Assembly: GCA_011390985.1 (NCBI GenBank)
Contig: JAABRJ010000320.1
Location: 1 to 13,556 of the forward strand
From: Desulfobacteraceae bacterium
Lineage (GTDB): Bacteria > Desulfobacterota > Desulfobacteria > Desulfobacterales > JAABRJ01
Length of the DNA: 13,556 nucleotides
Reading direction: 5' to 3'
A model generated the notes under the pieces. It was not told the DNA's origin. It worked only from the letters and a program-made list of their open reading frames with translations, and made no database searches. Position numbers and translations under genes: made by a program. This document shows positions 5,108 through 12,222 of this stretch, in pieces (the stretch's first letter is position 1; the number at the start of each line of letters is the position of its first letter).

Positions 5108-7747
5108 ATGAGTGATATAAGCATCTGGGTCAATGATCGTGAAGTCAAGGCCCGTTCGGGCCAGACCATCCTGCAGGCCACCGACGCGGGGATTGTCATT
5201 CCTCGCCTCTGCTACCATCCTGCCTTGGCACCGAGCGGCTCCTGCCGGTTGTGTGCCGTTGAAATCGATGGCTACCGGGGGCTGCCCGCCGCCTGTACGA
5301 CACCCGTCGAGGAAGGGATGCGCATACGAACGGCCACGGAGAAGCTGGTCGAGTTCCGCCGGGAGATGCTGCGGCTGATCCTGCAGGACCATCCCCGGGA
5401 GTGTTTGGGCTGTCCGCGCAACGGGACGTGCGAACTGCAGCAGCTGGTGGCCGTCGTGGGCATCGACTTTCCGTATCTGGCGCCTTCGGGCAATCCCCGG
5501 AAGGTGCTGCCTGCCGGAGCGTATTTCGAGCGGGACTACGGTCTGTGCGTTCGCTGCGGCCGGTGCGTGCGGATCTGCCATGAAGTCCGCGGGGCCAAAG
5601 CGATCGTTTTTCGGGAGGCGCAAGGCCGCCAGGAAGTGAGCACGCCCTTTGGGAGGGACCTGCCGGCCGCGGGCTGCCAGTTTTGCGGGGCGTGTGTGGA
5701 CGTCTGCCCGGTCGGGGCGCTGCGCGAGCGCGAAGATGGCACGCAGGGGGAAGCCCGACGGGAAATCACGGAGGTCTGCGAAAAACTGAGCGACCTCGTC
5801 ATGACCCTGTATCGCAAAGAAATCGACCCCAAATGGGTGTCCTCCTTGTGTCCGCTGTGCGGGGCGGGCTGCCGGATGATGTACAGGACCAGCGCGGACG
5901 GGAGCATCCTCGAGGTCAAAGCGCACCCCCAGGGACCCGCCAACCGCGGGCAGGCCTGTGTTCAGGGACGATTCCTGCTGAAGGGCTACCTTCAGGACCC
6001 TGAGCGCTTGAAATCGCCCCTGGTGCGGGGAAGTGACGGGTATGCGGCAACCGCGTGGCCGGAAGCCTTGGACCGGGTGGCTGAAAAGCTCCACTCTTTC
6101 GGACCCGGGGAAGTGGCGGTCCTCACCGATGGCCGGGCGACCAACGAGGAACTCTACCTGCTGCAGAAATTCGCCCGCAAGATCCTGAAAACAAACATGA
6201 TCGGCTGCCTGGGGCCCCCAAGCCGCCTGCAGGCCGCCGAGGTTTTGCGTAGAAACCTGGGAGCTGCGGCGGCCACCAACAGCATCGACGCGCTCAGGCA
6301 GGCGCCGGCCGTCCTGGCGGTGGGGGTCAATCCCGCCGCCACGCACCCCATTGCGGGCACGGCCCTGCGCGACGGCGTTTTGCGGGGAACGAAACTCGTG
6401 GTGATCGACCCCTGCCTGGTGAGCATCGCCAAATACAGCGACATGCATCTGCGGCCCTATCCCGGAACCGAAAAGACCCTTTTGCGGGGCTTGATGCGGG
6501 TGCTGCTGGACGAGAAGCGCGAGAACCCCGAATTCGCCGCGGCTTACGGATCGGAACTCCAGGAACTGAAAACAAGCCTGGGGCCGTATGACCTGGAGGT
6601 GGTGGCGCGCATCACGGGAGTGTCCCAGGAGATGCTGGTGGACACCGCCTGCATCCTGGGAGAGGCTGGCGGCCTGAGCATCCTTTACGGTTTGGGGGTC
6701 GCCGATGCGCCGGATGCGGGCGGGATTGTGGAGTCGCTGGTCACCCTGGCGCGCATCACCGGAAGTCTGGGCCGGGCGGGCGGCGGCCTCATACCCCTTT
6801 ACGGCAACGGGAACCTCCAGGGGGCCTGGGACATGGGCATGGTCGCGCACCTGCTCCCCGGCCAGGTGCTAAACCCCGAAAACCCGGATCCCGTCGATGT
6901 CCTGGCAGCCATTCGCTCGGGGCGCGTTCGGGCGGCGGTCGTGGTCCTGGAAAATCTCGAGGGGACCGCCATGGAGGCGTTGCAAGCTGATCTGGCGCCT
7001 TTGGACTTCGTGGTGGTCCTGGATGTGCGGGGCCCGATGGTGGACGCCGATGTCGTGCTGCCCATGGCCTCGGTTCCCGAGAAAAGCGGGACAATGACCA
7101 CCGGTGATCGCCGGGTGCAGTCGGTTGACGCCGTGCTTCGGCCGCCCGGAGAAGCGCGCACGCTCATCGGCGTGCTGGCCGAGCTGGCATCCCGCCTGGA
7201 GGGCGAGGGGTTTGTCTACAAAGACGCTGAAGCGGTGCTGACCGAAATCCGGGAGCAGGTTCCCGCATACGCAGGCGTTCGGTCCGGCGCCAAGACGGTG
7301 CAGTGGCCGTGCCCCGATGAGACCCATGCGGGGACACCCGTGCTGTTTCACGATGCGCTTCCGCCGTGGCTGCCGCCTGTTTTCGATCCGCCGCCGCCCG
7401 CCGGGGAAATCGTGGACGCGGAGTTTTCCTTTGCCCTGGTGGCCAAGGAAAGGCTGGCGCCGTTTTTCGCTGGGCCGCTCCTGGCCTGCGAAACCCTGGC
7501 GGCATCGCGCCATGCGGGCAAGTTTGAGATGAATCCGGCCGACGGGTTCGGGATGGGGTTGCGGGAGGGCCAGACCATTCTTGTAACGACCCGCAGCGCC
7601 CTGTGGGAGGGGCCGCTGGCAATGAACGAGCTGCTGCCTCTGAGGATGATCGCCATTCCGGGCGCGGTCATGGAAGAACAATTCCCCGGTGGGAAATGCC
7701 CGGACGGCGCGGTATGTGCCGCCAAGGTCGAGAAAAAGGTCGCGTAG
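5108..7747 (+). CDS. NuoG/formate-dehydrogenase-like molybdopterin iron-sulfur protein without the FDH catalytic Cys/Sec (879 aa)
   Basis: A cytoplasmic multi-cluster redox subunit with no signal or Tat peptide. In order: a plant-type 2Fe-2S domain (C35, C46, C49, C63); a NuoG His-Cys cluster (H95, C99, C102, C108); two 4Fe-4S motifs (C147/150/153/157 and C190/193/196/200); the molybdopterin-family 4Fe-4S motif (C248, C251, C255, C284); a molybdopterin oxidoreductase domain (~300-740, including GNGNLQGAWDMG and EKSGTMTTGDRRVQ); and a short C-terminal dinucleotide-binding-like domain. Where formate dehydrogenases have Cys/Sec-His after the TNEE-LLQKFAR helix, this protein reads NMIGCLGPPSRLQ, so the catalytic pair is absent. 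The reading frame has no internal TGA, so no selenocysteine. ATG 5108 follows GGGGAAGGG; an in-frame ATG at 5039 falls inside the promoter. It could be an electron-wiring subunit, or a molybdoenzyme with another substrate. Confidence 0.85.
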   Translation: MSDISIWVNDREVKARSGQTILQATDAGIVIPRLCYHPALAPSGSCRLCAVEIDGYRGLPAACTTPVEEGMRIRTATEKLVEFRREMLRLILQDHPRECLGCPRNGTCELQQLVAVVGIDFPYLAPSGNPRKVLPAGAYFERDYGLCVRCGRCVRICHEVRGAKAIVFREAQGRQEVSTPFGRDLPAAGCQFCGACVDVCPVGALREREDGTQGEARREITEVCEKLSDLVMTLYRKEIDPKWVSSLCPLCGAGCRMMYRTSADGSILEVKAHPQGPANRGQACVQGRFLLKGYLQDPERLKSPLVRGSDGYAATAWPEALDRVAEKLHSFGPGEVAVLTDGRATNEELYLLQKFARKILKTNMIGCLGPPSRLQAAEVLRRNLGAAAATNSIDALRQAPAVLAVGVNPAATHPIAGTALRDGVLRGTKLVVIDPCLVSIAKYSDMHLRPYPGTEKTLLRGLMRVLLDEKRENPEFAAAYGSELQELKTSLGPYDLEVVARITGVSQEMLVDTACILGEAGGLSILYGLGVADAPDAGGIVESLVTLARITGSLGRAGGGLIPLYGNGNLQGAWDMGMVAHLLPGQVLNPENPDPVDVLAAIRSGRVRAAVVVLENLEGTAMEALQADLAPLDFVVVLDVRGPMVDADVVLPMASVPEKSGTMTTGDRRVQSVDAVLRPPGEARTLIGVLAELASRLEGEGFVYKDAEAVLTEIREQVPAYAGVRSGAKTVQWPCPDETHAGTPVLFHDALPPWLPPVFDPPPPAGEIVDAEFSFALVAKERLAPFFAGPLLACETLAASRHAGKFEMNPADGFGMGLREGQTILVTTRSALWEGPLAMNELLPLRMIAIPGAVMEEQFPGGKCPDGAVCAAKVEKKVA

Positions 7748-7796
7748 CCCTGCCGGCAGGGATCTTTTCAACCGGGACAAACAACGAGGTGGCAGG

Positions 7797-8642
7797 ATGT
7801 TTTCTATCGTCGAACACGAAACACTGGCTCCCCAGGTGCATCGCATGAGCGTCAAGGCGCCCATCATCGCCCAGAAATGCAAACCGGGCCAGTTTGTGAT
7901 CCTCATCGTCGATGAGCGCGGCGAGCGGGTGCCGTTCACCGTCAGCGGGTGGGACCCGGAAGCGGGAACGGTGGATTTCGTTTATGTGGAGGTCGGCGAT
8001 ACCACGCGCCAGTTGGGGGCCATGGAGGTCGGAGACAGCCTGGCGCATTTCGTCGGGCCGCTGGGCCTCCCGGCGCAAATCGATCATTACGGGCACGTCC
8101 TGACGGTGGTCAGCGGGTATGGGGTTTCGGCCATCGTCCCGATCCTCAAGGCTCTCAAGGAACGTGACAACCGCATCACCACCATATTGCAGGCGCCCGA
8201 CCCCCAAACCGCCTTTGGTCGGGAGCCCCTGGCGGCCGTGAGCGACCGCTTGATCCTGGCCGCGGGCACCCAGGGCGAAAACGCCGCCACCAGCGCCACC
8301 TTGCCCATTCGCGAACTGCTGGCCGAACATCCCCGCAAGTCCATCGACCGGGTGGTGCTGATGTGTTCCATCTGCCTGATGCGCGTGGTCAGCGAAATGA
8401 CCCGCCCCTACGACATCAAAACCATGGTGCACCTGACGCCCCTCATGGTGGACGGCACGGGCATGTGCGGCGCCTGCCGCTTGACGGTATCGGGCGCCAA
8501 CCGCTTCGCCTGCGTCCACGGGCCCGAATTTGACGGCCACAAGGTCCAGGGCTGGGATGTTCTCATGGCCCGCCGCTGCACGTACGCCGACGACAGCCTG
8601 TTGCAGCAGGGGTTCCAGTGCCGCGGGTGTTCCCAGTGGTGA
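7797..8642 (+). CDS. NfnA/SudB-like FAD and 2Fe-2S oxidoreductase subunit with altered NAD(P) site (281 aa)
   Basis: A ferredoxin-NADP reductase-fold protein of the type that forms the small subunit of NADH-dependent ferredoxin:NADP oxidoreductase (NfnA) or sulfide dehydrogenase. The FAD-binding barrel is recognisable: RVPFTVSGWD (R44-T48 core) and VGDTTRQLGAMEVGD. The C-terminal 2Fe-2S site is intact: VDGTGMCGACR (D219, C224, C227) and FACVHGPEFDGH (C239), where the family uses an unusual Asp ligand. The pyridine-nucleotide half is atypical: the usual GGGxGxAP is SGYGVSAIVP (106-115), and the usual GPxPMM segment reads MCSICLM (189-195), adding two cysteines. A C-terminal extension adds C261, C275 and C278. 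ATG 7797 has GAGGT 6 nt upstream. It lies 49 bp after the molybdopterin gene and upstream of the NfnB-like partner. Confidence 0.85.
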   Translation: MFSIVEHETLAPQVHRMSVKAPIIAQKCKPGQFVILIVDERGERVPFTVSGWDPEAGTVDFVYVEVGDTTRQLGAMEVGDSLAHFVGPLGLPAQIDHYGHVLTVVSGYGVSAIVPILKALKERDNRITTILQAPDPQTAFGREPLAAVSDRLILAAGTQGENAATSATLPIRELLAEHPRKSIDRVVLMCSICLMRVVSEMTRPYDIKTMVHLTPLMVDGTGMCGACRLTVSGANRFACVHGPEFDGHKVQGWDVLMARRCTYADDSLLQQGFQCRGCSQW

Positions 8643-8799
8643 TGCCCCGGGCGTCGGTGGCTGCCGCGGAGCCGCTGGGCCGCCCTGGCGGCGGTGCCGA
8701 AGGACGACGGCGGCAAGGGGGCCGCATTTCGGAGCTCTCTGAACCAAGACCTTGCGCCTGCCGCGTTGGCCTTCTTTTTCCACACGAGGAGTTGAATTC
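8643..8799. other. 157-bp gene-free spacer before the NfnB-like gene
   Basis: No credible gene. A GC-rich hairpin is possible at 8671-8692 (GCCGC/GCGGC with an inner GGG/CCC), without a T-tract. The end of the spacer carries GAGGAG (8786-8791), the ribosome-binding site of the next gene. Spacers this long are unusual inside such an operon. Confidence 0.45.
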
Positions 8800-10284
8800 A
8801 TGAGCGAATCAAAAAAATCCCCGACTTCCGGCGAAAATGGGGAAGACACGGGTAAGACCCAGGAGCCCGGGCAGGAAAAGCAGGCCAAGCGTGCCAAGGC
8901 CAAAATCAATCTGAACCGACTCGAGATGCCCAAGCAGTCCCCTGAGGTGCGCCGGCACAATTTTGACGAGGTGGCCACCGGCTACACCTATGAAATGGCC
9001 ATGGAGGAGGCGCGCCGCTGCATCCAGTGCAAAAAACGCAACTGCCAGGCGGGATGCCCCGTGGGGATCGACATCCCCGATTTTATCAAACAGCTCCAGG
9101 AAAACGACGTCGAGGGGGCTTCCCAGGTGCTCAAGCGCAAGACCTCGCTGCCGGGTATCTGCGGCCGGGTCTGCCCCCAGGAGCTTCAGTGCGAGAAGGC
9201 CTGCACGCTCAACAAAAAAGGCGCCCCGATCGCCATCGGCCGCCTGGAGCGCTACATCGCCGACTGGGAGCGGATTGAAGGGACCTCGTCCATGCCGGAA
9301 ATCGCCCCCGCGACAGGCAAAAAAGTGGCGGTGGTGGGTACCGGCCCCTCGGGGTTGACCGTGGCGGCGGACCTGGCGGTCTGGGGCCATCAGGTGACCA
9401 TGTTCGAAGCCCTGCACGTCGCCGGCGGCGTGCTGATGTATGGCATCCCTGAGTTCCGGCTGCCCAAGGAGGTCGTCCAGCGCGAGGTCGCGTACGTGAA
9501 ATCCCTGGGCGTCGAGATCCACCTGGACACCGTCATCGGCATCAACTACAGCCTGGACGAGTTGCTCAACGGGCCCTACGACGCGGTCTATCTGGCCACG
9601 GGGGCGGGGTTGCCGATGTTCCTGGGGGTGCCCGGCGAAAACCTCAACATGGTTTATTCGGCCAACGAGCTGCTGACCCGCACCAATCTCATGAAAGGCT
9701 ACCTGCACCCGCAGTACGCCACCCCCATCAAAATCGGAAAACGGGTGGCCGTCATTGGCGGCGGCAATGTGGCCATGGATTCGGCCCGCTGCAGCGTGCG
9801 CCTGGGCGCCAGGGAAGTCAACGTCATCTACCGCCGCACCCGCGCGGAGATGCCCGCGCGCCTGGAGGAAGTCGAAAACGCCGAGGAGGAGGGCATCCAT
9901 TTCCATTTCCTGTGCGCACCCATCGCCTTCATCAGCGACGGGCGCAGCAACGTGGCCGCCATGGAGCTGATCCGGATGCAGTTGGGCGAACCCGACGCCA
10001 GCGGGCGCCGCCGCCCGGTCCCGATTCCCGGCAGCGAATACATCATGGAAATCGACACCGTCGCCGTTTCCCTGGGGACCTCGCCCAACCCCCTGATCGC
10101 CTCCACCACGCCGGACCTGGAAACCTCGCGGCGCGGCACCGTGGTGGTGGACGAACTCGGCAAAACCTCCAAGGCCCGGGTGTGGGCCGGCGGCGACATC
10201 GTTTCCGGCGGCGCGACGGTCATCAGCGCCATGGGCGAAGGGCGTTTGGCGGCAGTCGCGATGCACCGCTACCTGACCGAGTGA
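8800..10284 (+). CDS. NfnB/GltD-like FAD-dependent iron-sulfur oxidoreductase (494 aa)
   Basis: A member of the glutamate synthase small-chain family, most like NfnB, the large subunit of the flavin-bifurcating NADPH:ferredoxin/NAD oxidoreductase. The N-terminus has a charged, Lys/Glu-rich ~35-residue leader not needed for the fold. It is followed by the two-cluster domain (C74, C77, C82, C86; C121, C125, C131, C135) with RCIQCKKRNCQAGCPVGID. The FAD fold has VVGTGPSGLTVAADLA (GxGxxG 180-185), and the NADPH fold has AVIGGGNVAMDSAR (GGG 320-322) with YRRTRAEMPAR; WAGGDIVSGGATVISAMGEG binds FAD near the end. All expected motifs are present, unlike in the NfnA-like partner. ATG 8800 has GAGGAG 8 nt upstream. 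A free GltD for glutamate synthesis is less likely, because no gltB is present and an NfnA-like gene precedes it. Confidence 0.9.
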   Translation: MSESKKSPTSGENGEDTGKTQEPGQEKQAKRAKAKINLNRLEMPKQSPEVRRHNFDEVATGYTYEMAMEEARRCIQCKKRNCQAGCPVGIDIPDFIKQLQENDVEGASQVLKRKTSLPGICGRVCPQELQCEKACTLNKKGAPIAIGRLERYIADWERIEGTSSMPEIAPATGKKVAVVGTGPSGLTVAADLAVWGHQVTMFEALHVAGGVLMYGIPEFRLPKEVVQREVAYVKSLGVEIHLDTVIGINYSLDELLNGPYDAVYLATGAGLPMFLGVPGENLNMVYSANELLTRTNLMKGYLHPQYATPIKIGKRVAVIGGGNVAMDSARCSVRLGAREVNVIYRRTRAEMPARLEEVENAEEEGIHFHFLCAPIAFISDGRSNVAAMELIRMQLGEPDASGRRRPVPIPGSEYIMEIDTVAVSLGTSPNPLIASTTPDLETSRRGTVVVDELGKTSKARVWAGGDIVSGGATVISAMGEGRLAAVAMHRYLTE

Positions 10285-10440
10285 GGCCATCAGCCGGCCG
10301 CGAAGTGCCCGGGCCCAAGACGGAAGCGGGGGCTGCCGGAGAAGAGTCGATCGCCCCCGAGGCTTCCAGTGCGGGAAGTATTGGCCACCGGGGGTTTGGG
10401 GAAAAAGGTCACTGTCCCTTTCTCATCGAGGATATCCGTT
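10285..10440. other. 156-bp gene-free spacer before the cytochrome b gene
   Basis: No credible gene. It ends with GAGGA (10428-10432), the ribosome-binding site of the next gene. The sequence GGTCACTGTCCC (10408-10419) resembles a short motif often seen in bacterial extragenic repeats; only one copy was noticed here. An in-frame GTG at 10369 could extend the downstream protein, but the ATG at 10441 fits better. Confidence 0.4.
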
Positions 10441-12222
10441 ATGATTGAAACCGTTTTGCTCTATCTCGCCCTCGCCGTTTTCGCTGCCGGCAGCGTTTAC
10501 CGAATCTCGGCCTGGTTCCGCCACGACATCCGCAGCGACACGCCGCCGGCCACCCCCGGGGCACGCTTCGGCGCCGCCCTCAAAGGCATTGCGGCCACGG
10601 TCTTCAGCCCCAAGCTCTTCACCCTGATCCGCGTTTTTGTAATGGACGTCCTGCTGCAGATCCGGCTCCTGCAAAGAAGCCCGTACCGCTGGGTGATGCA
10701 CATCTGCCTCTACGGCGGTTTTATGGTTCTGCTGCTCTTGCATGCCATGGACGGCCTGATCACCGCCAAGCTTTTCAGCAATTACCAGTCGACGGCCAAC
10801 CCGTGGGTGTTCATCCGCGACTTTGCCGGGCTGCTGGTCATCGTCGGGGTGGTGATGGCCCTCAGAAGGCGTTTCTTCGGCGCTGCCCCCCGCCCCCTGA
10901 CCGCCAAAGCCGATACCCTCCTGATCGCCATCCTGGCGGTGGTCCTGCTTTCGGGTATCGTGCTCAAGGCCAGCAAAATCACCTCGCACACCAGCTATCT
11001 GGACATGGTGGACGTCTACGCGGCGACCTTCGAGGAGGAGGAGTTGAACGCCCTGGAGGCCTACTGGGTGGATCAGTATCACGTGGTCTCGCCCAACATG
11101 ACCGGCCCCTTTGAGCCCGAAACGCTTGAGGCCGGCGAGGAGCTGCACGAGATGGCCTGCGCCGAGTGCCACGCCAGACCCAATTGGGCCTTCACCAGCT
11201 TCGCCGTTGCCAAGGCCGGCAAACGCTTCGCGCTGCGGCTGGATGCGCTGAATTTTCCGGGCCTGATGTGGTGGCTGCACTACCTGGCCTGCATGCTGGG
11301 CCTGGCGTACGTGCCCTTCAGCAAAATGTTTCATTTCTTCACGACGCCTCTTAGCCTAATGACCAATGCCGTCACGGACAAGCACACCGCGTCCCCCCTC
11401 AACCTGGCCACCAAGCAGATGATGGAGCTGGACGCCTGCATGCACTGCGGCGCCTGCAGCCTGGCCTGTTCGGTGGCCGTCACCGTGGCGGAGGTGCCCA
11501 ACGCGCTCATCTTGCCCTCCGAGAAAATCCCGGCCATCCGGGAGCTTGCGGCCGGCAAGCCTTTGACGGCCAACCGGGTGCGGCGGCTGCAGCAGGGGCT
11601 GCACCTCTGCACGAACTGCAACCACTGCACCGAGGCCTGCCCGGCGGGGATCCAGTTGACCGACCTGTGGGCGGCGGTCAAGGAGACGGTGCTCCAAAAA
11701 GGCGTGCCGGAGTTTCTGCTGCTCTCGCCGCTTTCGGTGCATCGCGGTGTCACCGCCGGCGCGGCGCTGGATTCGGACCGCTACCGCGAACCCTTGGAGA
11801 CCGCGTTAGGAGCCGTCGGCGGCGGGCGGCTGACCGAATTCCGGCAGGATCCGCAGCCTCTAGCGGTGCCCGGCAGCGAAAAGGTGTTCGCCCTCGCCGG
11901 CCAGTGGATGCAACCCGAGGCCTATGCCGCCTGCTACCGCTGCATGACCTGCACCAGCGCCTGCCCCGTGGTGCGCGACAACCCCGACGAGGCGGCCAAA
12001 CTGGGACTGCTCCCCCATCAGATCATGTACGCCGTCAAGCTGCGGCAGTGGGACCTGATCTTCGATTCCAGGATGCTCTGGGATTGTGTGGGCTGTTACC
12101 AGTGCCAGGAACAGTGCCCGCAGTCCGTCCAGGTGGCGGACGTTCTGTATGTGCTCAAGAACCAGGCGATTTCAAGGGCGGTTGCAAGAGAGTTCGCCGG
12201 TGATCGGAAAGGGGTCCAATGA
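10441..12222 (+). CDS. Membrane cytochrome b (NarI/HdrE/DsrM-like) with a heme c motif, fused to HdrC-like domains with four 4Fe-4S motifs (593 aa)
   Basis: A fused membrane redox protein. Five helices are apparent at ~2-22, 84-105, 122-143, 159-178 and 273-295. Histidines typical of heme b ligation are H87, H101, H280 and H298. Between helices 4 and 5 is a ~95-residue loop with CAECH (240-244), a heme c attachment motif. The positive segment after helix 1 suggests N-out topology, placing this loop in the periplasm and the C-terminus in the cytoplasm. The C-terminal half has four 4Fe-4S motifs: C333/336/339/343, C390/393/396/400, C498/501/504/508 and C549/552/555/559. The last two form a canonical HdrC module; the first two look like another copy. 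ATG 10441 has GAGGA 8 nt upstream. The stop overlaps the HdrB start (ATGA), so the partners are translationally coupled. The domain order is opposite to QmoC, which starts with HdrC. Confidence 0.87.
   Translation: MIETVLLYLALAVFAAGSVYRISAWFRHDIRSDTPPATPGARFGAALKGIAATVFSPKLFTLIRVFVMDVLLQIRLLQRSPYRWVMHICLYGGFMVLLLLHAMDGLITAKLFSNYQSTANPWVFIRDFAGLLVIVGVVMALRRRFFGAAPRPLTAKADTLLIAILAVVLLSGIVLKASKITSHTSYLDMVDVYAATFEEEELNALEAYWVDQYHVVSPNMTGPFEPETLEAGEELHEMACAECHARPNWAFTSFAVAKAGKRFALRLDALNFPGLMWWLHYLACMLGLAYVPFSKMFHFFTTPLSLMTNAVTDKHTASPLNLATKQMMELDACMHCGACSLACSVAVTVAEVPNALILPSEKIPAIRELAAGKPLTANRVRRLQQGLHLCTNCNHCTEACPAGIQLTDLWAAVKETVLQKGVPEFLLLSPLSVHRGVTAGAALDSDRYREPLETALGAVGGGRLTEFRQDPQPLAVPGSEKVFALAGQWMQPEAYAACYRCMTCTSACPVVRDNPDEAAKLGLLPHQIMYAVKLRQWDLIFDSRMLWDCVGCYQCQEQCPQSVQVADVLYVLKNQAISRAVAREFAGDRKGVQ

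Noticed and set aside
4838..6850. Long minus-strand open frame (670 codons) opposite the molybdopterin gene
   Set aside because: Composition is His/Gln/Arg-rich without motifs, and it mirrors a well-supported gene on the plus strand; long antisense frames are expected at high GC.
5108..7747. Annotation as a functional formate dehydrogenase alpha subunit
   Set aside because: The expected catalytic Cys or Sec followed by His is not found, and no in-frame TGA for selenocysteine exists.
8809..10290. Long minus-strand open frame (493 codons) opposite the NfnB-like gene
   Set aside because: It is the shadow of a gene with complete flavin, NADPH and cluster motifs.
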